In this document: in pieces, positions 7,068 to 15,204 of the stretch
How positions within the stretch are numbered: position 1 is the stretch's first letter
Layout of the letters: each line of letters starts with the position of its first letter
Assembly (NCBI GenBank): GCA_964624465.1
Contig: CAZUZD010000057.1
Location: 1-24,802 of the forward strand
Source: CAZUZD01 sp964624465
GTDB taxonomy: Bacteria; Planctomycetota; Planctomycetia; Isosphaerales; Isosphaeraceae
DNA: 24,802 nt
Direction: 5' to 3'
Position numbers and translations under genes: made by a program
Notes under the pieces: generated by a model
Database searches by the model: none
Seen by the model: the letters and a program-made list of their open reading frames with translations, nothing else
Told to the model about the DNA's origin: nothing

Positions 7068-8592
7068 CGCTCCAGCTCGGCTGACCGTCACGCTCGTCGA
7101 TCCGGTCCGCCTCGCCAGCCAGATCGTCTCGGTGCCCCGCCCCACCGATCGGGCCCTCACCCCGGCTGACGTGCTCCAGGCATTCCGAGCCTCGGTACCG
7201 ACCACGATCCGCGACCGCGGACGGGATTGGTCCGGCCCCGAGCTGGAGCGATTGCGGTTTGCCGATGGGCTATTCCGGCTCTCGCCGCAGGGGGCGCTGG
7301 GCGAGCCGATTTCGGGGCTACAGTTCCGGTCTGGCGGCCGGGTCTGCGACCCGACCGGGCCGCTCGATGTGCCTTCCGGCGCGGCGCCGATGTCGATCGA
7401 GCTCGACCGATCGCGGTCGGGCTACCCACGGAACTGGCCGGCCCATCTGAGCCGTCGCTGGCACCTACGGGAGGATCGATACTCCGGATTCGTCGAGTCG
7501 GTCGTGGTCCAGGCCTGCGGGTCCGAGGCTGAGGCCGTGCTGCGGCGGGATACGCCCGATCGGGCCCGGCGGTTTCTGGGCGCGATCACTCGCCGGCTCC
7601 ACGCTGCGCCCTACGAGACGTACTCCCGGTACCTCGCTCCCGGCACACCGTTCAAGAGCTGCGACGAGACGCTCGATCGGATCCTGGAAGGGGATGGAGG
7701 CAACTGCGCCGAGAAGGCGATGGCGCTGTACTTCATCGCTCATGCTTATAGATTCCAGCCCGAGATCGTCCTCGGAGGTGAGCAGGCATCGGGCAAGTTC
7801 CCGTTCCGGGCCCTGCGATCACTTCTCGATCAACGTACGTTCGCCGCCGAGACCAGTCGGGATGCTCAACGCCACTGGCAGCACTGCGCGATTCTCTGCC
7901 AGCCCGGCGGCGATCCGGCGCAGGCGCTGCTCTGTGATGTGGCGGGCTCGAATATCCCGTACCTGTTCCTCGACGCCGTGGCGGCCGGACCCTACCTGGA
8001 TCCGGAGGCTCGCCGGCCCCTCCAGGTTGTCCTCACCCTGGATCCCATCGAGCTCTACTACCAGCGGCTGGAGCGGCGTCAGGATATTCCCCTGGACCTC
8101 TGCTATGCCATGGAGCATTTGATCCCGGACATCGATGTGATCCACACCGTGCACAACGAGCTGGGGCTCTTGCACACCGGTGACGCCTGGCTCGGCGTGG
8201 TGGCCTACCGCGGGCGTCGCGAGCTGGGCTCGATCGTGCGCGGCTACGAGCGTTACGTCCGCCATGCGGGTCGGAAGCCGCAGGAAGACCTCGCGATCGT
8301 GCCCGCCCTGCAGGCCAGCCTGCACCCGCTCATCGAGCGCTTCTCGGCCGCAGTCCCGGATCAGTGGCCCCGGCTCCTGGCCGCGGATCCAGGCCTCCGA
8401 CGGCGAGTGGCCTCGGTCCACTCCGGCGCCGACGTGGCCTATGCGATTCTCAACCTCAAGCCGTCCCGTGCCGACCCACCCGCAGACGCGATCCGCCGAT
8501 CGGTTCTGGTCCCGGGCGCGAGTGGTTTGCATTTGCTGGTCAGCCGAATCCTGAATCGCCAGCGAACTGGACGCAACGATCCCCAAACCTAG
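7027..8592 (+). CDS. Transglutaminase-fold cysteine protein (putative protease or transferase)
   Basis: This 521-aa protein starts at ATG 7027 (ATG 7033 is the alternative) behind CGGGGGAA, inside the end of the previous gene. The central region has the papain/transglutaminase-like triad pattern. Cys227 sits in GDGGNCAEKAMALYFIAHAY, the usual start of the catalytic helix; His286 is in HWQHCAIL; Asp304 is in LLCDVAG. This matches the Cys-His-Asp order and spacing of the transglutaminase-like superfamily, which includes proteases, peptide crosslinkers and deamidases. Residues 1-150 and 330-521 have no domain I know, though the latter contain a conserved-looking MEHLIPDIDVIHTVHNELG stretch. No signal peptide is seen, so it is probably cytoplasmic. 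It is the last gene of the cluster; an IS66 end begins 12 nt after the stop. Confidence 0.72.
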   Translation: MAMEAAASGAGCSDAPARLTVTLVDPVRLASQIVSVPRPTDRALTPADVLQAFRASVPTTIRDRGRDWSGPELERLRFADGLFRLSPQGALGEPISGLQFRSGGRVCDPTGPLDVPSGAAPMSIELDRSRSGYPRNWPAHLSRRWHLREDRYSGFVESVVVQACGSEAEAVLRRDTPDRARRFLGAITRRLHAAPYETYSRYLAPGTPFKSCDETLDRILEGDGGNCAEKAMALYFIAHAYRFQPEIVLGGEQASGKFPFRALRSLLDQRTFAAETSRDAQRHWQHCAILCQPGGDPAQALLCDVAGSNIPYLFLDAVAAGPYLDPEARRPLQVVLTLDPIELYYQRLERRQDIPLDLCYAMEHLIPDIDVIHTVHNELGLLHTGDAWLGVVAYRGRRELGSIVRGYERYVRHAGRKPQEDLAIVPALQASLHPLIERFSAAVPDQWPRLLAADPGLRRRVASVHSGADVAYAILNLKPSRADPPADAIRRSVLVPGASGLHLLVSRILNRQRTGRNDPQT

Positions 8593-8604
8593 ATTTCGCG
8601 TGAG

Positions 8605-8618
8605 GTACCCGTTCACGG
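8605..8618 (+). repeat. IS66 left terminal inverted repeat
   Basis: GTACCCGTTCACGG is the exact reverse complement of 9534-9547, and a copy with 13 of 14 matches recurs at 16972-16985 on the other strand. Confidence 0.8.
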
Positions 8619-8664
8619 GGAGTAGTGGCTGGCGCCCTGGGACGGCTGCGGGTCCAACGACGTC

Positions 8665-9501
8665 ATGAGCGCCGAACCGCCCATCCCGAAGGAGCTCTGG
8701 GACCAGGTCCCAGCCGCCGCCCAGGCGGCCCTCCTGATCGTGATCCATTCGCTGGAGCGGCGCGACGCGGCCCTGGCAGCCCGCATGGACCAGAACTCCT
8801 CCAGTTCGTCGAAACCGCCTTCGAGTGATCCACTCCACGTCAAGCGACGACCGCCCCGGCCACCCTCGGGGCGACGACGCGGCGGCCGCCGCCGGGGTCG
8901 ACGAGACCGGCTGGCGCGAGGAGCGACCGCGGGCCTGGCTCTGGACCGCGGTCACGATCAGTGCGACGGCCTTCCGCATCGCCCGCTCGCGGGGGGCCGC
9001 GCCCTGCACGCGCTGGTCGGCCTACCGGTCGGACCGGTCGTCATCTGCGACCGCTTTTCGACCTCCGCCCGCGCTCCAGGGCGCCAGACGTGCTGGTCTC
9101 ATCTCGGTCGCGACTTCGTGTCGAGGACCGATCGGGCCGCCGGGGGGCAGACGGTCGGTGCCAGGCTGCTGCACTTCTCGGGATCGGTCTTGGCGTGGTG
9201 GCAGCGGCACGAGGCCGGTTCGATCACCCGGTCGACCCTGCGCTCGTACGCCGAGGGTCTCAAGCGGGTGGTGCGGACGCTGCTGGAGTCGGGTGCGGCG
9301 TGCGACTGCCCCTGGACGGCCAAGGTGTGCCGCAAGCTTCTGGCCGGCTTCGCCCACCTGTGGACGTTTGCGACAGTCGAGGGCGTGCCGCCGCACAATA
9401 ACGCGGCGGAGCGGGCGCTGCGTCATGGGGTGAGCTGGCGTCGGACCGACTGCCTGCGGGCCCGGAACCTCGGTGCGGCCTTGCCAGGCGTGTTGGTCTG
9501 A
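8665..9501 (+). pseudogene. IS66-family transposase, internally deleted and frameshifted
   Basis: The ATG at 8665 opens a typical IS66 N-terminus with QNSSSSSKPPSSDP and KRRPPRPPSGRRRGG. The expected zinc-finger and linker region is then missing. The DDE core resumes in the +1 frame at about 8894-9004 (VDETGWREE, RAWLWTAVTISATAF) and returns to the first frame from about 9010 (VGPVVICDRFS, RQTCWSHLGRDF). The second catalytic Asp (CDRFS) and the Glu (NNAAERALR) are still readable. The C-terminus ends abruptly in an aberrant tail. About 280 codons remain of roughly 500 in intact relatives. The deletion and two frame changes make it non-functional. Confidence 0.85.
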
Positions 9502-9515
9502 TCACCCCTGATCAG
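9498..9515. repeat. 7-bp stem, 4-nt loop hairpin inside the IS right end
   Basis: CTGATCA (9498-9504), CCCC, TGATCAG (9509-9515). It overlaps the end of the transposase remnant. No U-run follows, so terminator function is doubtful. Confidence 0.45.
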
Positions 9516-9533
9516 GGCCCCGGCCGGCATGGG

Positions 9534-9547
9534 CCGTGAACGGGTAC
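9534..9547 (+). repeat. IS66 right terminal inverted repeat
   Basis: CCGTGAACGGGTAC is the perfect inverse of the left repeat at 8605-8618. Confidence 0.8.
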
Positions 9548-9820
9548 GGATCGCCAGGCACGGTAGCGACCGGTCGGCGTACAGGCTCGCGAACCGGATC
9601 GCGCCGCGGTACAGGCGTCTGATGGTCCGCTCGAAGGCGGTGATCGCCACGTTGGGGTCGGCCGTCCGCCCCGACTGCAGGGTTGCAAACGACAGGCCCT
9701 GACCCATGAACAGCAGGCCGATCTGACCCAGAATCGAGGCGATGCTGGCATCAAGTGGCCAGTCGAGGAACATGTGGCGGAACTTCCTTGGACAACCCTG
9801 CCTGATCGCCGACACCGCAC
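9548..9820 (-). pseudogene. Fragment of an unrecognised protein, cut by the IS66 end
   Basis: On the minus strand the frame beginning with GTG at 9815 reads as plausible protein for about 85 residues: FLDWPLDASIASILGQIG, SFATLQSGRTADPNVAIT, FERTIRRLYRGAIRFASL. It loses this character where the IS right repeat begins. A competing start (GTG 9820) is in another frame. The balanced composition differs from the Arg/Pro-rich antisense frames nearby. I do not recognise the family. The most likely explanation is a gene whose 3' part was replaced by the insertion sequence. Confidence 0.4.
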
Positions 9821-9988
9821 ATGGAGACTTCGGTCATACGTCGACGCTCGATTGTCAGGTACGGGCGGTTTCGCGACCGTGCCGTCGTGATTTCAGGCTC
9901 GCTCTGGTTCCAGGATGCTGACTCCGCTCATCGAGTGTCCGGCGGTATTCCGGCCACGGGCGGATCGGCTGGTCCCAGACTCCCGGAG

Positions 9989-10768
9989 TCAGGCCAGCTG
10001 CCCGGCCCGGGCCGCAGCGTCCATCCGACGGATCTGGGGGAGGACCGCAGGGGGCATGATGAGCCGTTGGACGTGCCGCCGCAGGCCGAGTCCGACTGTC
10101 GCCTGGTAGGCCCACAGCGCGGGGCCGATCCCGCGGCGGCGCGACAGGCCCAGGAGGTGTCGTACCGGGTCGGGCACGAGGAGGCTTTGCACCCCGAGCA
10201 GGACCTCGTACCGCCATCGGCCCAGGTGCAGGCGGTATCGCGCGTAGAGGGCATCGCTCAGGTCGGATCGGACCAGATCTCGCTCCAGGTGGAGCTGCCG
10301 GTCCACCCGCCAGGCCTCGTACGTCGCGGGCAACTCGGGGATCGCCAGACCCTCACCGACCCGCCGGAAGACCTCGTAGAGTTCGGCCCGCTCCGCGTCC
10401 GTCAAGGGGCGCCGGAGGCGTTCGAAGGCCCGCTCCGAGTAGTCGATGAGCATGTAAAGCACGTCGCGATGGGCCCAGGCGGGGATCTCCTGACCCCGGC
10501 TCCGCTCGACGGCCTGATGGACCTCCCGGATGCGATCCAGCGTCCGACGGGCGGTCGATTGGTCGGCGAAGACGATGTCCTGGGCGAAGCGCGCGGTGGA
10601 GAAGAGTCGCCCGAGCGGGTCGTCGGGGAGCCTGCCGGTGTAGAAGAGCCAGTCGACGGCCCGGTTCAGGGCGAACTCGGCGGCCGACCCGGCGAACACG
10701 AACAGGATGGTGTCCGTGTCCGCCCAGATGCTGCGGACGATCGACCCGGGGTTGACGAAGGGTGGCAT
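9989..10768 (-). CDS. Oxygenase MpaB-family (DUF2236) protein
   Basis: From ATG 10768 this is a 259-aa protein. The frame is open back to 10915, but those residues are Pro/Arg-rich and do not resemble the family. The N-terminal part (SIVRSIWADTDTILFVFAG, then PLGRLFSTARFAQDIVFAD) and VHQAVE with His84 follow the MpaB/latex-clearing-protein domain, a helical haem b fold in which this conserved His is a haem-ligand candidate. Characterised members oxidise rubber or side chains of secondary metabolites; most are uncharacterised, and the substrate here is unknown. No signal peptide is seen. The gene is monocistronic, lies within IS66-bounded decayed DNA yet is uninterrupted, and has a 17-bp palindrome 70 bp upstream that may be its operator. 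The ribosome-binding site is poor, so the start is the least certain part. Confidence 0.72.
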   Translation of the reverse strand: MPPFVNPGSIVRSIWADTDTILFVFAGSAAEFALNRAVDWLFYTGRLPDDPLGRLFSTARFAQDIVFADQSTARRTLDRIREVHQAVERSRGQEIPAWAHRDVLYMLIDYSERAFERLRRPLTDAERAELYEVFRRVGEGLAIPELPATYEAWRVDRQLHLERDLVRSDLSDALYARYRLHLGRWRYEVLLGVQSLLVPDPVRHLLGLSRRRGIGPALWAYQATVGLGLRRHVQRLIMPPAVLPQIRRMDAAARAGQLA

Positions 10769-10837
10769 CAGTTCATCGCCCCAGGGGTGCCGCGCCGCTC
10801 CCGCCCGGCTCGCCCGCCGGGTGGCTTCGGGGTCTGT

Positions 10838-10854
10838 ACTTTGCCCGGCAAAGT
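10838..10854. promoter_or_regulatory. Interrupted palindrome upstream of the mpaB-like gene, candidate operator
   Basis: ACTTTGCC-C-GGCAAAGT has perfect 8-bp arms around one central base and lies 70 bp upstream of the start at 10768. The size and symmetry suit a dimeric repressor such as a TetR-type protein, but no regulator gene is adjacent. The region 10769-11103 otherwise shows no gene. Confidence 0.4.
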
Positions 10855-11103
10855 GTGTCCCGTCAAGCACCGACCCTGGCTCGGTCGGGTGAGGCGGCCC
10901 GGTCGAATCCTCCAACTGGGCACCCGCCGGCGGTCAAGCGCCTGGGCCCGGCCCGCCGGGAGAATCGGTCACGCGGGCTTCGCATCGGGTCTGATCCAGT
11001 CGATCGTGCCGCGAGCCGCGCCCAGGCTCGGCAGGTCTGGAGGGCTCCCAGCGCCGGCCACCCGGTTTGCTGGTCAACTCCGACCCCCGGCGGCCCATCC
11101 CCG

Positions 11104-11427
11104 CTGGATGACGTGACACGTCTGCTCTCGGCCATCGAGTGCGGCGACCCGCGAGTCGCGGAGCAGTTGCTCCCGCTGGTGGATCACAAGCTGAGCCTGC
11201 TGGCCGCACGGCGGCTGGAACGCGAGCGGGCGGGCCACACGCTCGAGGCCAGGGCGCTGGTGCACGAGGCCTCCCTGGGGCTCGCGGGCCCGGATCGCGC
11301 GAAGGACTGGAGGAGCCGTGGGCACTTCATCGCCGCGGCGGCCCAGGCGATGCGACACATGCTCGTGGAGAATGCGCGACGCCTTGAGATCCATCAAGGC
11401 GCCGGTGTCGGAGCCCGGAGGACGGCG
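11104..11427 (+). pseudogene. Truncated planctomycete ECF-like sigma factor (Sigma70_ECF, PF07638)
   Basis: The reading is unmistakable for the planctomycete ECF-like sigma family: VTRLLSAIECGDPRVAEQLL, LAARRLERERAGHTLEARAL, VHEASLG and SRGHFIAAAAQAMRHMLVENARR. The canonical ATG appears lost: CTG (11104) or GTG (11113) are the only starts. The sequence breaks just after VENARR, before region 4, which recognises the -35 element, and runs in frame into a kinase N-terminus. A protein without region 4 should not direct specific transcription. In relatives this type of sigma gene often sits directly upstream of a Ser/Thr kinase, so one deletion would explain the fusion. Confidence 0.8.
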
Positions 11428-12800
11428 ATGGTTGACGAAGAACGCTTCCACCTGGCCCTGGAGCGACCGCCGAGCGAGCGGTCGGCGTTCCTGGACGAGG
11501 CCTGCGCCGGCGATGCCGCCCAGCGGCTCCGGGTGGATTCGCTCCTGTGGTCGCATGTGAGCCCGGACAGCTTCCTCGCGGGCATGCCCCCGGCGTCGAG
11601 CTGCTGGCAGGGAAGGGAGCGGATCGGGCCGGACCGTCGACCTTGACCCGCGGCCCGGCGTGGCGAACCTCGGAGCCCGATCCGGGGCGGGGCACCGGCC
11701 GCGCCGGCCGATCCGATCGGCCCGCATCGACGGCTCCAGCAGTTCGGCGAGGGGGGATGGGCACGGGCTTCCTGGCCAAACAGCACCGGCCGGTTCGGCG
11801 ACGGGTCGCCTTCAAGGTCATCAAGCTCGGGATGGATTCCCTCCAGGGGATCGACCGGGTCGAGGCCGAGAGTCAGGCGCTGGCCCCGATGGATCACGCG
11901 AATCTCGCCTCCCTGCGGGTGTGGCTCTACGAGTTGCTGACCGGCAGCACGCCGCTGGACCGTGAGCGGATGCGACGGGCCACCTATGGAGAAGCTCCTC
12001 CGGCTCATCCGGGAGCAGGAGCCGACGCGGCCGAGTACGCGGCTGAGCGACCCGGGCGCTGCGCTGGCTGCGATCTCGTCGAAGCGTCAGACCGAACCGG
12101 CCAAGCTGACCTGGCTGGTCCGCGGGGAGCTCGACTGGATCGTGATGCGGAGCCTGGAGGATCATCCCAATCGCCGATCCGAGACGGCCAACGGCTTCGC
12201 CGCCGATGTGCTGCGGTTCCTCAACGACGAGCCGGTCCTCGCTCACCCGCCCTCGTCCGGCGACCGGCTCCGGAAGTTCGTCCGCTGCAACCGCGGCCCG
12301 GTCGTCGTGGGCGTCGTGCGGGTCGGTTCGCTGGTGGCGACCGTCGTCGGGACCTCGATCGGGATGGCCAGGGCGATCCAGGCCGAGAGCGCCGCGGCCC
12401 GGGCTGCCGACGGCGAGATCAGCCGGCGCCGCCAGGCGGAGCACCATCGCGGCCATGCCGTGGCCGCCGAGGCTCTCGCCCTGGACCGCCTCGCGGAGTT
12501 CTGGCGGCGAAGCCGCGGGCCTCGACACGCTCGAACGGGCCCGCCGCGTGCTCGGAGGAGAGCACTCCCTGACGCTCATAGCCATGGACCGCCTGGCCTC
12601 GATCGGCCAGGCGATCAGACGTGTCCCCGAGGCCCTGGCCCTCGTCGAGTCGTCACTCTCGGTGATCCGCCGGAGCAAGGGTGAGGACTAACCCGAGACG
12701 CTCATCAGCAGGGACAATCTCGGCTCGATCTACCACCGCACGCGGCGCGAAGAGGAAGCCGAGGCGACACTCGCCTCGTCGCTCGAGGCCCGTGTCACCG
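11428..12800 (+). pseudogene. Broken Ser/Thr protein kinase with TPR tail (planctomycete type)
   Basis: Pieces in order: the N-terminal leader (EERFHLALERPPSERSAFLD, 11428 on); an N-lobe in another frame, GGMGTGFLAKQHRP and AFKVIKLGMDS (about 11750-11905); then a jump to VWLYELLTGSTPLDRERM, omitting the HRD and DFG catalytic segments. After a further frame change near 11985 come LIREQEPTRPSTRLS, LVRGELDWIVM and ETANGFAADVLRFL, then a hydrophobic membrane segment around 12300-12370. TPR-like sequence follows in a third frame from about 12510 (LERARRVLGGEHSLTL), with an in-frame TAA at 12689-12691 inside the GED-PETL motif. At least three disabling lesions and the lost catalytic core leave no possible kinase activity. 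Confidence 0.82.
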
Positions 12801-12980
12801 GCCCGGTCCTCACCGGCACCGGATCAATCATCCGCGTCGCCCCGGATGGGAGCCGCTCGACCATCAAACGACCAGCTCCAACGCCCCACCTCCGCCGTCT
12901 TCGCGCCCGATGGCTTGCGCTTCGTGTCCAGTCGTGGCACATCCATCGGCACGGGTGCGGTCCTCCGGATCGTACCGTGC
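12801..12980 (+). pseudogene. Remnant of a beta-propeller (NHL / ScyD-ScyE-like) C-terminus
   Basis: GTGSIIRVAPDGSRSTI continues in frame from the TPR remnant; the propeller text then resumes in a different frame as RPTSAVFAPDGLRFVSSRGT and GTGAVLRIVP. Both segments match the repeating VxPDG ... FGPDGLxVS ... GTGxVLRI pattern of NHL/SMP-30-like propellers. It is too short and frameshifted to be a gene. The source could be a secreted planctomycete propeller protein. Confidence 0.45.
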
Positions 12981-13099
12981 GCACCGTGGTCGGGCCGGCA
13001 GCGCCATCTGCGCGCCCACGCACCGTGCCGCGGATCTGGCGGATCCCGGCGTGGGTGGCTTCGCCCGGTGCCACTCCACCCCGGATCGCAACCGCGGAT

Positions 13100-13153
13100 C
13101 GCTCGGCTGGCCCCGAGGCGGTTGCCTCGGCGATCTCCGGGGCCAGCCGAGCG
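13100..13153 (-). terminator. Strong hairpin, probable terminator of the MBG-repeat gene
   Basis: Perfect 16-bp arms (CGCTCGGCTGGCCCCG at 13100-13115 and its reverse complement at 13138-13153) enclose a 22-nt loop with its own small stem (AGGC/GCCT). It begins 12 nt after the stop codon at 13165. No U-run follows, as is common for hairpin terminators in high-GC bacteria. Confidence 0.65.
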
Positions 13154-13164
13154 CTGCGGGAGGG

Positions 13165-15192
13165 CTACTTCTTGATGCCGCCCGCCTTGTTGATGCCCCC
13201 CAGCACCTTCTTGGCCTTTCCCAGGAGCGAGTTCGAACCGTTGTCGAGCATGCCGTTGACGGCCTGGTCGTTCACGGCCTGCAGCAGTTGATAGACGTTG
13301 CGGATCGAGTTGTTGGGAACCCCGAAGGCCGCGCCGTTGATGCCCACGTCGTACGACCGGGCCCCCAGGCCAGACAGGCTCACGGTGAACCCGTAGGCCC
13401 TGGCCGCCGTACCGCCGAGCGACAGCGTCGTGGCATAGACGTTGAGCGCCGTCGCCAGCACCTCCGCGTCATACCGCGATCCGCCCAGGGCGTAGAGGCT
13501 GCTGAAGGTCGCCGCGACCCCCGCGTTGGTCCTTCCGATCATGCTCTTGCCCCCCTCGGCGGCCCCGTAGAGCTTCGGGAAGGTCGACGCCAGCCAGCCG
13601 GAGAGGCCCGTGTCGGCCGGGCCGGCGTTGAAGCTCTTGATCAGCGCCTGGCCCCGGGTCCCGTTCCAGAACTCCATGGTCGCCGACTGGCCGGCCGTGA
13701 CGCCCTGACCCAGCGAGGCCACCGCCATCGTGCCGGAGGCCGTCGCGGCATTCGCGTAGCCGAGTCGGTGGCGAATCTGGACGCTGACCGGGTACGTCTC
13801 CGGGCTGGCGTACGTCTTCGAACCGCTCACCGTGAGCGTGCCCCCGGATCCCGCGATCGTGCCGGTCGACGAGGTGCCATCACCCCAGTCGATCGTGGCC
13901 AGGTACGCGCCCGGGTCGGCGAGGGCGGCCGAGGTCGCGAACGAGAACACGGCGCCCGTGAAGGGACTACCGGCCAGGGAGTTCACGCTGAAACCAGGCA
14001 GCGCGAGCTCGGCGGGGGTGACGCTCAGGGCGCCATCGGTAAAGCGGAACGTGTAGTTCGACGCGCTGAGTGTGCCCGGCCCGGCCACGATGGGGTAGGC
14101 GCCCGGGGCGCTGGTCGCGGTGGCGGTTGTGGTGAACCCCTGCGAGCCGGCGACGCCGCTGGTGGCGAGGTCCTCGCCGTTCACGAAGCCGCCCAGGGTC
14201 GCGGTGAACCCGGGATTGGCCTCGGCGTACCGGCGGCTGGCGTCGGCGGCCGTCACGGTCAGGGTGGCCTTGTGCACCGTGAGGGTGCCGGGGACGAACG
14301 CGATGGCGTAGTTGTTCGAGGCCAGTCCGCCGGGCACGATGCCGTAGGACCCGGCCTGGACGGCGCCCTGCGCGGAACCGCCCAATCCGAGCGAGCCAGC
14401 CAGGACACTCTCCGACTCGCCGGGGACGAAGCCGTCGAACACGCCGCCGTTGCCGCCGGCGTAGGCCTGGCCGTCGTAGGTCTTGCTCGCGTCGGCGGCC
14501 TGGACGGTCAACACCGCCCGCTCGATGTTCAGGACCCCGCCGATGAATGCGAAGGCGTAGTTCCGCGCGGCCAGCGTGCCGGGGGTCGGGACGATCGTGT
14601 AGGTGCCGGCATCCTTCCGGCCCTGGGCGGATCCACCGATCACCGGGGCGCCCTCGATCACGGCCGGCGTCTCACCCGCGACGAAGCCCGTGTAGGTCAG
14701 GTTGCCGCCGGAGAAGGCCTGCCCATCGAAGGTCTTGCGGACATCCTCGGCCGTGACGCTCAGCACGGCCTTGAAGACGCTAAGCAGGCCAGGGACGAAG
14801 CGGACCTCGTAGTTCGGTGAGGTCAGCCCCTCGACGGTCAGGTTGTACGATCCCGCGTCCACCGCCCCCTGCGCATTCCCCCCGTAGACCGGGGTTCCTC
14901 CGAGGACCTCGGAGCTCTCGCCGTTGACAAACCCCGCGAACGACACGCTGCCGCCCCGGAAGGCCTGGCCGTCGTAGGGCTTTGCGGCCGGGTTGACCGT
15001 GACCGTCAGGTCGGCCCGGTGGATCGTCAACGTCCCGGGCCCGAACGCGATCGCATAGTTCTGCGACGTGAGGCCGCCGGGCTGGATCGCGGAGGTCCCC
15101 ACGTCGATGGCGCCCTGGGACGTGCCGTCGTAGGTCAGCGTGCCGGCGAGCACCGCGGACGCCTTGTTGTTGACGAGGCCGTCAAAGCGCGC
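13165..15192 (-). pseudogene. MBG-repeat/PKD surface protein lacking its 5' end
   Basis: The minus-strand frame stops at TAG 13165. Upstream to 15192 it reads as a convincing exported protein of about 675 codons: part of one and three full MBG repeats (KPYDGQAF / GGSAQGA / AGSY / NYAIAF), a fourth diverged MBG_2-like repeat, a PKD-like segment (YLATIDWGDGTSSTGTI) and a C-terminal region containing NNSIRNVYQLLQAVNDQAVN and ending GGINKAGGIKK. Such repeats occur in bacterial adhesin-like surface proteins. Homology begins mid-repeat at about 15192, with no signal peptide, LEPRxLL motif or credible start. The frame stays open to 15996, but that extension is antisense to WD40 sequence. I infer 5' loss by rearrangement; an internal start cannot be excluded. 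Confidence 0.78.
14010..15192 (-). repeat. Tandem MBG protein repeats, about 82-84 codons each
   Basis: Units begin near 15009, 14763, 14511 and 14262 (minus strand), each opening with L-[TS]-V and, in the first three, a KxYDGQAF-like or KTFDGQAF-like motif, ending before the next LTV. The unit upstream of 15009 is incomplete. Period about 246-252 nt; the DNA copies are diverged, so this is an old protein-domain repeat. Confidence 0.75.
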
Positions 15193-15204
15193 ACCGTCGA
15201 CCGC

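Larger units (their letters stand above)
8605..9547 (+). mobile_element. Decayed IS66-family (ISBst12-like) insertion sequence
   Basis: The element is delimited by perfect 14-bp inverted repeats: GTACCCGTTCACGG at 8605-8618 and its reverse complement at 9534-9547. Between them lies a broken IS66-type transposase and no tnpA or tnpB, as in the ISBst12 subgroup. The 943-bp size is well below that of an intact element because the transposase has lost internal sequence. The flanking 8-mers differ, so no target duplication remains. Confidence 0.8.

Noticed and set aside
8597..9555. Target-site duplication of the IS66 element
   Set aside because: The 8-mers flanking the two inverted repeats (CGCGTGAG and GGATCGCC) do not match.
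9821..11116. A 431-codon open frame on the plus strand
   Set aside because: It lies opposite the MpaB-family gene and reads as low-complexity residues; chance open frame in GC-rich DNA.
12910..14820. A 636-codon plus-strand open frame
   Set aside because: Antisense to the MBG-repeat coding sequence, with composition dominated by Gly, Arg, Ala and Val and no recognisable family.
14010..15192. CRISPR-like array
   Set aside because: The repeats have a period near 250 nt, are diverged at DNA level and in frame; they are MBG protein domains.
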